In this document: positions 58,262 to 64,000 of the stretch, piece by piece | Layout: each line of letters begins with the position of its first letter | Numbering within the stretch: position 1 is the stretch's first letter | Origin: Variovorax sp. dw_308 | Lineage (GTDB): Bacteria > Pseudomonadota > Gammaproteobacteria > Burkholderiales > Burkholderiaceae_C | Assembly: GCF_019207085.1 (NCBI RefSeq) | Contig: NZ_JAATOM010000003.1 | Coordinates: 310,001-374,000 of the forward strand | DNA length: 64,000 bases | Direction of reading: 5' to 3' | Made by a program: the position numbers and the translations under genes | Notes under the pieces: model-generated | Seen by the model: the letters and a program-made list of their open reading frames with translations, nothing else | The model's database searches: none | What the model was told of the DNA's origin: nothing

Positions 58262-59398
58262 CTACACCGCTTCCAGGTGCACGAAGCCACTGGAAAAACG
58301 GCCGCTTTCAGGCACGAACATCAACAGCTTGTGCCCCTTCTGCAAGCGACCCGACCGGATCAGCGCATCGAGCATGATGAACGGCGAAGCGGCGCCGGTG
58401 TTGCCCACTTGCGCGAGGTTGTTGAACCAGCGTTCGCGCGGGATCGGGAGGCCGACCTCCTCCAGGCATTGCGCCACCGGCTGCGCGAAGAAGTGCGAGG
58501 ACAGGTGCGGCAGGAACCAGTCGATCTGGTCCACCCTCAGGTCGTGCCGCGCGATGATGTCGCGCAACGGCTCGCCGATGGTGGCGCGCACGATGTTCTC
58601 GTTGAGCAGGCGCACGTCCTGCTTGATGGCGAAGATCGACTGGGCATGCCATTGCGAGGACGGCGTCTGCATCCAGCCTTGCAGCGTGCCGTCGGCAGCG
58701 CGATCGGCGCCGGCGTACATGCACACCGGCAGCTCATGGGCGGCGGAAGACAGGTCGATCCAGTCGATGCGCAAGGACAGCGCGCCGCGCGGTGCGCACT
58801 CCAGCAACATGGCGCCGGCGCCATCGGACAGCATCCAGCGCAGGAAGTCCTTTTCGAAGGCAATCTCGGGCCGCGCTTCGAGCGCGTCGACCTTGTGCGC
58901 GATCTCGGCCTCGAAGTTGGAAGCCATCAGCAACGGGGACGCCAGTTCGGAACCCGTAGCCACCGCGCGCTGCGCGTCCCCCGCGCGTACCGCCAGCCAG
59001 GCGTATTTCAGGGCCGCGATGCCTGACAGACAGACGCCGGCGAGGGACACGGCTTCCAGGCGCGGCCAGCCCAGTTCGCCGTGCACCATCACCGCGTGAT
59101 TGGGAATGAGCTGGTCTGGCATCGACGTCCCGGTGGCCAGGCAACCTACGGGGCCGATGTCCTCGCCCAGCGCGCGAACGGCATTCGCGGTGAGTTGGGC
59201 GTTGGTCATGGCCACCTTGCCGGTGGCGCGGTCGATCGCATAGTGCCGCGACTGGATGCCGTTGCTGCGCAGGATCAGCCGGCGCGCACGCGAGTCCTTG
59301 CCGCCGATCCGGCCGAGGACATCTTCGATTTCGTCGTTGGAGACCGGCGAGAAGGGTAAATAAGCTGCTGAACGCGTCAGGAATACATCAACTGTCAT
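58262..59398 (-). CDS. 3-oxoacyl-ACP synthase III (KAS III, DarB-like), 378 aa
   Basis: Thiolase-fold KAS III with an intact triad: Cys123 in SLAGVCLSGIAALKYAWL, His298 in FLPHLSSHFF and Asn333 in VGNTGAASPF. At 378 aa it is longer than FabH (about 320) and fits the DarB group that joins two acyl chains to make dialkylresorcinol precursors. Start MTVDVFLTRSAAYLP. The DarA-like gene upstream overlaps it by 11 nt, and the darA-darB pairing is the core of known dialkylresorcinol and flexirubin-type systems. Confidence 0.87.
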   Translation of the reverse strand: MTVDVFLTRSAAYLPFSPVSNDEIEDVLGRIGGKDSRARRLILRSNGIQSRHYAIDRATGKVAMTNAQLTANAVRALGEDIGPVGCLATGTSMPDQLIPNHAVMVHGELGWPRLEAVSLAGVCLSGIAALKYAWLAVRAGDAQRAVATGSELASPLLMASNFEAEIAHKVDALEARPEIAFEKDFLRWMLSDGAGAMLLECAPRGALSLRIDWIDLSSAAHELPVCMYAGADRAADGTLQGWMQTPSSQWHAQSIFAIKQDVRLLNENIVRATIGEPLRDIIARHDLRVDQIDWFLPHLSSHFFAQPVAQCLEEVGLPIPRERWFNNLAQVGNTGAASPFIMLDALIRSGRLQKGHKLLMFVPESGRFSSGFVHLEAV

Positions 59399-60368
59399 AA
59401 CGGTGGCATCGGTCTGTGGCCGAGCCTGAGGGCAGCTCAAAGCGGGTCTTGATTTTAGTCAGTTGGCTCCTGAACAACGGCCGCAGCAGGGCCTGCAGTC
59501 CGAGGCTGACGGGCACGACGGTGACGATGAGGGCCAGCAGGAACAGCACATAGGCCAGCACCAGCGGCTGCCGCTGTACGCTGCCCGGCCGCCCCACCGC
59601 CATGATCAGCTTGCCCCAGAGGAAGAAGCTGCGGGTGCCCGCCTTTTCGCTGACGTAGAGGCGAGGCTCGGCCACCACCGCGCCCAGGCCGGCCAGCAAC
59701 GGCTGCGTGCCGCGTTCCGCATCGCCATGCAGACCGTCGCGCAGCGCCAGCCCGAAACGGCGCGCACCCGCGATCTGCGCTGCGGTCAGCCCCGCATCGG
59801 GCATGCCCCAGAAGCCGCGCTTGCGGCCGAGCAGCAGCCAGGCCGGCGTGGTGATGAACGTGGCCAGCGTGGGACCGGGGTCGGTCAGCACCACGTTGTC
59901 GATCAGCCGTGCGCCGACAGCGGCCAGCATCGCCTTGAGCTTCTCGTGCGCCGTCAGCCACATGTTGCGGCAGGCGATCACCGAGACGACCGGCTTGCCC
60001 CTCAACAGGCGCGCCGCGACCGGGTGCTGCAGGAAGGCAGCGATGGGCTGCGACGGCGCCAGGAACCAGACCTGCCACGGCAGGATGACGAGGTCGAACT
60101 CTTCGTCACCGGTCAGCGACAGGGGCGCCAGCGGGGCCGGCCGCATGTGGGCCGTCTCGGGGAAGGCGTCGAAGAAGCGGAGGAAAGGCCACGGAAACGG
60201 CAGCGGCTGCAAGGGCTTCAACGTCTCGACATGCACCTGGATGCCGGGATCGCCCTGCAGTGGCATGAGGATCTGGTCCGCAACGGCGTCGAGTTGTCCC
60301 GTCTGGGAATAGCGAATGGCGAGCACGCGCTTGGGAGGCGCGGTCGCGCTCAGCGGAAGTGAGGTCAC
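59388..60368 (-). CDS. DarA-like protein (dialkylresorcinol biosynthesis), flavodoxin-like fold, 326 aa
   Basis: The N-terminus RVLAIRYSQTGQLDAVADQIL is a flavodoxin-type phosphate-binding loop. The middle has VILPWQVWFLAPSQPIAAFL and GKPVVSVIACRNMWLTAHEKLKAML, and a C-terminal membrane segment (VLAYVLFLLALIVTVVPVSLGLQALL). This layout matches DarA-type proteins that act with DarB to aromatise the cyclohexanedione intermediate to a resorcinol (family knowledge). GTG at 60368 is taken as start since upstream codons have no homologous look; no strong ribosome site is visible. First gene of the cluster. Confidence 0.8.
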   Translation of the reverse strand: MTSLPLSATAPPKRVLAIRYSQTGQLDAVADQILMPLQGDPGIQVHVETLKPLQPLPFPWPFLRFFDAFPETAHMRPAPLAPLSLTGDEEFDLVILPWQVWFLAPSQPIAAFLQHPVAARLLRGKPVVSVIACRNMWLTAHEKLKAMLAAVGARLIDNVVLTDPGPTLATFITTPAWLLLGRKRGFWGMPDAGLTAAQIAGARRFGLALRDGLHGDAERGTQPLLAGLGAVVAEPRLYVSEKAGTRSFFLWGKLIMAVGRPGSVQRQPLVLAYVLFLLALIVTVVPVSLGLQALLRPLFRSQLTKIKTRFELPSGSATDRCHRYDS

Positions 60369-60487
60369 AGGGGCAACAGGCGGGGAAGACGTGCGAGTGT
60401 AGGGGAATATGACAGTGTGAAATCTCTGTGACGTACGCAAGACGTGGGCCGGCAGCCTCGCCTGGCGCGGCGTGTAGATTCGGCGCC

Positions 60488-61048
60488 ATGCTCCACCCTC
60501 TCGTTCTCGTCGCCGCCTTTCTCGCCGGGTCTGCCGCGCTGCTGCACGTCTCGCGCGGCGCATTGCGGCGCCCCGGCTCGCACGGCTTCTATCGCTTCTT
60601 CGCGTGGGAATGCATCCTGCTGCTGGTCCTGTTGAACCTCCCGGTCTGGGGCGACGACCCCTTGGCGCCGCATCAATTGCTGTCCTGGCTGCTGCTGGTC
60701 GCCTCCGCATGGCTGCCGCTGCATGCCGTGCGCCTGCTCAAGCGGGTGGGGCGACCGACAGAGGACCGCCAGGACGACGCCCTGCTCGGCTTCGAGAAGA
60801 CCAGCGCCCTGGTGACGAGCGGCGCCTTCCGCTACATCCGCCATCCGATGTACGCGGCGCTGATCTTCCTGGCCTGGGGCGCCTTCCTGAAGCAGTTTTC
60901 ATGGGTCGGCCTGGCGCTGGTGCTGGCCGCCACGGTGCTGCTGTTCATCACCGCCTTGCGGGACGAGAAGGAGTGCCTGCAGCACTTCGGTGAGGCCTAT
61001 CGGGCGTATATGCGCGGAACGCGACGCTTCATTCCATTCGTGCTGTGA
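60488..61048 (+). CDS. membrane methyltransferase, isoprenylcysteine/phospholipid methyltransferase-like, 186 aa
   Basis: About four membrane segments with the ICMT/PEMT-type catalytic region GAFRYIRHPMYAALIFLAWG and DEKECLQHFGEAYRAYMRGTRRFIPF, the S-adenosylmethionine and lipid-head contact motifs of this family. Start MLHPLVLV at the first ATG before the first helix. Transcribed divergently from the DarA-like gene with only 119 bp between, so it may methylate the cluster's product; that link is inferred from position. Confidence 0.8.
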   Translation: MLHPLVLVAAFLAGSAALLHVSRGALRRPGSHGFYRFFAWECILLLVLLNLPVWGDDPLAPHQLLSWLLLVASAWLPLHAVRLLKRVGRPTEDRQDDALLGFEKTSALVTSGAFRYIRHPMYAALIFLAWGAFLKQFSWVGLALVLAATVLLFITALRDEKECLQHFGEAYRAYMRGTRRFIPFVL

Positions 61049-61062
61049 ACTGAATGCGAAGA

Positions 61063-61177
61063 CCGAACGCAGAAGTCGCAAAGGTTTCGCAGAAGTCGCA
61101 AAAGAAATTCCAAAGATTTCCTTTGCTTGAATTCCTTCTGCGACTTCTGCGAGTTTTTGTATTCCTTCTGCGTTCGG
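61063..61177. repeat. compound inverted/direct repeat element
   Basis: CCGAACGCAGAAG (61063-61075) pairs with CTTCTGCGTTCGG (61165-61177). CGCAGAAGTCGCA occurs at 61068-61080 and again at 61088-61100, and its complement is at 61139-61151. The AT-rich centre and repeated GCAGAAGTCGC units resemble the dispersed intergenic repeats seen in many high-GC proteobacteria. It also lies between the convergent methyltransferase and radical SAM genes and could fold into a long terminator-like stem. Confidence 0.8.
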
Positions 61178-61196
61178 CTGTCCGAATTCCAATGCG

Positions 61197-62285
61197 TCAG
61201 AACAAGCTCCGCTGCCCCACCGCTCCCGGCGGCCGGAAGGCCTCGAGGTCCATGGGAATGCGCTCGCGGTTGAAGCCGATGCGCTGCGTCGCCTTCTCGA
61301 AGCGCTGCCGGATGAGTTCGGCCCAGAGGCCGCTGCCCTTCATGCGCGTTGCGAAGTCGGCGTCGTAGTCCTTGCCGCCGCGCATGTCCCGGATGCGCGC
61401 CATGATGCGGCCCGCGCGCTGCGGGTAGTGCAGTTCGAGCCACTGCTTGAACAGCGGCGCCACCTCCCAGGGCAGCCGGATCACGTTGTAGAAGGCGCGC
61501 CGCGCGCCGGCCTCCCAGGCGGCTTCGAGCACCTTCTCCATGTCTTCGTTGACGAACGGAATCTGCGGCGACACGCTCACGCCGACCGGCACGCCCGCGT
61601 CCACCAGCGTGCGGATCGTGCGCAAGCGCCGGTGCGGCGCGGCGGCGCGCGGTTCCAGCTTGCGGGCGAGTTCGCCGTCGAGGGTGGTCACGGTGATGTA
61701 GACGGCGGCGAGACGGTCCGCCGCCATCGGCGCGATGAGGTCCAGGTCGTGCTCGACGGCGCTCGACTTGGTCACGATGGCGAAGGGGTGATGCGTCTCG
61801 TGCAATACCTCGATGACGGAACGCGTCAGGCGGAGTTCGCGCTCGATCGGCTGGTAGCAATCGGTGGCGGTGCCGATCGCGATCTGGCTGGGCCGGTAGT
61901 TCTTCCGCCCGAGTTCGGCGCGCAGCACTTGCGCGATGTTGCGCTTGGCAATGAGCTTGGTCTCGAAGTCCAGCCCCGGCGACAGGTTGAGGTAGCTGTG
62001 GGTCGGCCGCGCGAAGCAGTAGATGCAGCCATGCTCGCAGCCCCGGTACGGGTTGAGCGAGCGGTCGAAGGGAACGTCCGGCGAATCGTTTTCGCCGAGC
62101 ACCGATTTCGCATCCTCGAAGCGGACCTCGGTTTGCGGCGCCGATCTTTGCTCGGCGGCATCGTCCTCCAGCGTGCCCCAGCCGTCGTCGTAAGCGTCGC
62201 GCGCGTCCTTCTCGAAGCGATGCGGGATGCGCGTCGCCGCGCCGCGGCCCTTGAGGGCATGGACGGGAATGAAGGTATCGGTCAT
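61197..62285 (-). CDS. PA0069-family radical SAM protein (SplB-like), 362 aa
   Basis: Radical SAM cluster motif CEHGCIYCFARPTHSYLN (CxxxCxxC) preceded by SLNPYRG, then TATDCYQPIERELRLTR, the SVSPQIPFVNEDMEKVLEAAWEAGAR block and a C-terminal MARIRDMRGGKDYDADF. It is related to spore photoproduct lyase, so a DNA-repair-type role is suspected. The ATG at 62285 is preferred because a LexA box covers the alternative GTG at 62309. Iron-sulfur enzyme, cytoplasmic. Confidence 0.88.
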   Translation of the reverse strand: MTDTFIPVHALKGRGAATRIPHRFEKDARDAYDDGWGTLEDDAAEQRSAPQTEVRFEDAKSVLGENDSPDVPFDRSLNPYRGCEHGCIYCFARPTHSYLNLSPGLDFETKLIAKRNIAQVLRAELGRKNYRPSQIAIGTATDCYQPIERELRLTRSVIEVLHETHHPFAIVTKSSAVEHDLDLIAPMAADRLAAVYITVTTLDGELARKLEPRAAAPHRRLRTIRTLVDAGVPVGVSVSPQIPFVNEDMEKVLEAAWEAGARRAFYNVIRLPWEVAPLFKQWLELHYPQRAGRIMARIRDMRGGKDYDADFATRMKGSGLWAELIRQRFEKATQRIGFNRERIPMDLEAFRPPGAVGQRSLF

Positions 62286-62293
62286 GACGAAAA

Positions 62294-62313
62294 TACTGGA
62301 TGTATTCACAGTA
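62294..62313. promoter_or_regulatory. LexA (SOS) box upstream of the radical SAM gene
   Basis: TACTGGATGTATTCACAGTA reads on the minus strand as TACTGTGAATACATCCAGTA: perfect TACTG/CAGTA ends and one mismatch to the proteobacterial CTGT-N8-ACAG consensus. It ends 9 bp before the ATG. PA0069, the Pseudomonas relative of the downstream gene, is a known member of the SOS regulon. Confidence 0.75.
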
Positions 62314-62423
62314 TGTCGCTATCCGGTGTCGGACGCCAGCGACACATCCATTCCCTTTACAAACACGAACTAGGGTTTACCCTTAAACTGTCAACATTCG
62401 TCAACTCTTCTGAGAGGTTCCCC

Positions 62424-62507
62424 ATGTCGATTGCTATTGCTTGTCTCGTGAGCGTGGGCGTTGTCGTCGCTTCCTACTTCGTCACCGTCGGCAAGGCCTC
62501 CGAGTAG
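62424..62507 (+). CDS. 27-aa single-span membrane peptide
   Basis: Start ATG with GAGAGG upstream; the product MSIAIACLVSVGVVVASYFV plus a short TVGKASE tail is one membrane helix with a polar C-terminus. It lies in a region between divergent units with an upstream AT-rich promoter-like stretch, and is followed by a 160-bp gap. Size and layout resemble small regulatory or stabilising membrane peptides of transporters or respiratory complexes. Function unknown; the call depends on the good start signals. Confidence 0.5.
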   Translation: MSIAIACLVSVGVVVASYFVTVGKASE

Positions 62508-62668
62508 AACTTATTGCCCGCTCCCGACGCGTGCCCTGTCGGAGTGGGGTCCTATGTGCTAATTGCGCCTGCCCCGGGCGCGACGTAACATCACGATACA
62601 TAAAATCAGGGTGCGGATCGATGTCCCGGCAGGTTGCCGGCACGCGTCCTTGCCCGCAGGGGGAAGTG

Positions 62669-63286
62669 ATGAGGTCTGCATACAGCGTGCTGGGCGTCCA
62701 TGGGAACGCCAAGTCCGGCGAGATTGATCGCGCGTTCAATAAAACCCTGGCAATGTTCACGCGTGAACGCCTCCGTGTGGATGCCGGCGCCGACGCCAGG
62801 TTGGCGGACGTGATGGAAGCCTACAAGGTGCTGCGCAACCCCGACATGCGCGCCGCGCATGACCGCAAGCTGGCGCAGGCGGTCTCTTCGGAGCCTGTCG
62901 TTTCATCCTGGGTGGAAATCTACTATCCCGAAGGCAAGGCGCCGTCGCAGTGGGGGCGCGTGACGATGCTCTTTGGCCTGTTGCTGGCCGTCCTTGGCGG
63001 CGGTGCCTGGTACCTCGAGCAGCAGCGCGACCGCGCCGCCGCCGAGGCGGCCGTGGCCAGGGCCGAGCAAGCCGCGCAGCAGCAGGCGGCTGCGGAAGCC
63101 CGGCACCAGCAAATGATCCAGGCGCATCTGGTCGAGAAGTCGCGCCGTGACGCCGAAGCAAGGGAGCTCGAGCGTCGCAGGCAACGCGAACGCGTACCGG
63201 CCAAGGCGCAGCGCACCGAGGCGCCGTATCTGCAATTCCAGAAGGTTGCGGCGGACGGCGACGGGAACAGCGCCTTCTCCCGCTAG
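62669..63286 (+). CDS. membrane-anchored J-like-domain protein lacking HPD, 205 aa
   Basis: AGGGGGAAG precedes the ATG. Residues 1-75 look like a J domain (YSVLGVHGNAKSGEIDRAFNKTLAMF ... LADVMEAYKVLRNPDMRAAHDRKL) but the HPD tripeptide needed to stimulate Hsp70 is missing: the equivalent region reads TRERLRVDAG. One membrane segment follows (VTMLFGLLLAVLGGGAWYLEQ), then a long Ala/Glu/Arg-rich coiled coil (about 125-185). Probably a structural or regulatory protein using the J fold for binding rather than chaperone activation. Confidence 0.72.
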   Translation: MRSAYSVLGVHGNAKSGEIDRAFNKTLAMFTRERLRVDAGADARLADVMEAYKVLRNPDMRAAHDRKLAQAVSSEPVVSSWVEIYYPEGKAPSQWGRVTMLFGLLLAVLGGGAWYLEQQRDRAAAEAAVARAEQAAQQQAAAEARHQQMIQAHLVEKSRRDAEARELERRRQRERVPAKAQRTEAPYLQFQKVAADGDGNSAFSR

Positions 63287-63304
63287 GGCTGCGCTGAACA
63301 GACC

Positions 63305-63961
63305 CTAGAACTCCGCTTCCAACTCGTCGATCGCCTCCGGCTCCTGCTTCGCCGCGGCGATCCACTCCTTCATCTCGGGCAGTTCCATCATGTGCTTGAC
63401 GTAGCCCGCGCAGGCGGGCGGCAGCTTCACGTCATAGGTGATGAAGCGCGTCACCACCGGCGCGTACATGGCGTCCGCCAGCCCGGGCTTCTTGCCGAAA
63501 AGGTAGGGCCCGTCAAATTTACCGAGACATTCCTTCCAGATCTCCACGATGCGGTCGATGTCGCCTTGCGCGCGCGACCAGATCTTGAAGTTGGGGAAGC
63601 GGGCCTTGACGTTCATCGGCATCGCGCCACGCATGCTGGCAAAGCCCGAATGCATCTCGCCGCAGATCGCGCGGCAGTGGGCGCGGGCCCGCACATCGGT
63701 GGGCAGCAGGCCCGCCTTGGGCTTGATCTCGTGCAGGTACTCGCCGATGGCCAGCGTGTCCCACACCTTGAGCCCGTCGTGCTGCAGCGACGGCACCAAC
63801 ATCGACGACGAAAGCAGCAGCATCTCCGCCTTCATCGCGGGGTCGTCCGGCGGGATGATCTTCTCGACGAAGTCGAGCCCGGCGAAGCGGCACATGAGCC
63901 AGCCGCGCAAGGCCCAGGCGCCGTAGTTCTTGCTGCTGATCGTGAGGATGGGTTTGGACAT
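63305..63961 (-). CDS. glutathione S-transferase family protein, 218 aa
   Basis: N-terminal thioredoxin-fold domain (LTISSKNYGAWALRGWLMCRFAGLDF) with the SSSMLVPSLQHDGLKVWDTLAIGEYL segment that contains the cis-Pro and the glutathione gamma-glutamyl contact residues, and a C-terminal helical domain with PYLFGKKPGLADAMYAPVVTRF, the usual N-capping Asp motif. AAGGAG precedes the ATG. Substrate unknown; soluble and cytoplasmic. Confidence 0.9.
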   Translation of the reverse strand: MSKPILTISSKNYGAWALRGWLMCRFAGLDFVEKIIPPDDPAMKAEMLLLSSSMLVPSLQHDGLKVWDTLAIGEYLHEIKPKAGLLPTDVRARAHCRAICGEMHSGFASMRGAMPMNVKARFPNFKIWSRAQGDIDRIVEIWKECLGKFDGPYLFGKKPGLADAMYAPVVTRFITYDVKLPPACAGYVKHMMELPEMKEWIAAAKQEPEAIDELEAEF

Positions 63962-64000
63962 GGCGGTGCTCCTTGGGCTGTTGTCGTGCCGGCCTGCAGC

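Noticed and set aside
62669..63286. Assignment of this gene as a functional DnaJ
   Set aside because: The HPD motif and zinc-finger modules are absent.

Overview
The window is high-GC DNA of a betaproteobacterium, most likely Comamonadaceae and close to Variovorax. This is inferred from gene content: several Bug/TctC-type periplasmic receptors, a uronate dehydrogenase / KdgD / ketoglutarate-semialdehyde dehydrogenase route, grpE-dnaK-dnaJ in that order, and type II dehydroquinase. Coding density is high, neighbours are often coupled by ATGA or GTGA overlaps, and no rRNA, tRNA, insertion sequence, prophage or CRISPR array was recognised.

Region 1 (1-5137, plus strand) is an oxidative cluster: the end of a GMC oxidoreductase, a 143-aa unknown protein, a membrane protein of unknown function, a DyP-type peroxidase and a catalase-family protein. 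The last three are joined by 4-nt overlaps. A GYD-domain protein and a small secreted protein follow on the minus strand.

Region 2 (6080-22834) is a divergent locus for oxidative hexuronate/aldarate catabolism. Minus-strand genes encode a FadR-type GntR regulator, a Bug receptor, 5-dehydro-4-deoxyglucarate dehydratase, an NTF2-like lipoprotein and ketoglutarate-semialdehyde dehydrogenase. Plus-strand genes encode a polar-amino-acid-type ABC transporter, uronate dehydrogenase, a DctPQM TRAP transporter, a beta-propeller lactonase, a galactarate dehydratase, an SDR and a second Bug receptor. Together they can take a hexuronate through aldarolactone, aldarate and 5-keto-4-deoxyglucarate to 2-oxoglutarate. 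A GTTGT-N3-ACAAC palindrome lies in the divergent promoter region.

Region 3 (22957-45392) is mostly housekeeping and accessory genes: psd, an HxlR-like regulator, an FKBP, grpE-dnaK-dnaJ behind a sigma-32-type promoter, a class-C beta-lactamase-like lipoprotein, an aroQ plus atypical aroE pair, two coupled unknown genes, a glutathione-dependent formaldehyde pathway (frmA, hydrolase, fghA), a YeeE/YedE pair, gnd, a VapBC module, an esterase, a class II aldolase and a tautomerase.

Region 4 (45522-52677) holds a tripartite RND efflux system and a membrane acyltransferase.

Region 5 (52794-60368, minus strand) is the most interesting part: a compact nine-gene biosynthetic cluster. It has a DarA-like protein, a KAS III (DarB-like), an unknown protein, a BtrH-type acyltransferase, an ABC exporter, an acyl carrier protein, a ketosynthase lacking one active-site His, and a ketosynthase-like protein without the catalytic Cys. 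It looks like a dialkylresorcinol/aryl-polyene-type system with an acyl-transfer step. A divergent membrane methyltransferase sits next to it.

The right end has a complex inverted repeat, a LexA-box-controlled radical SAM gene, a 27-aa membrane peptide, a membrane-anchored J-like protein without HPD, and a glutathione S-transferase.
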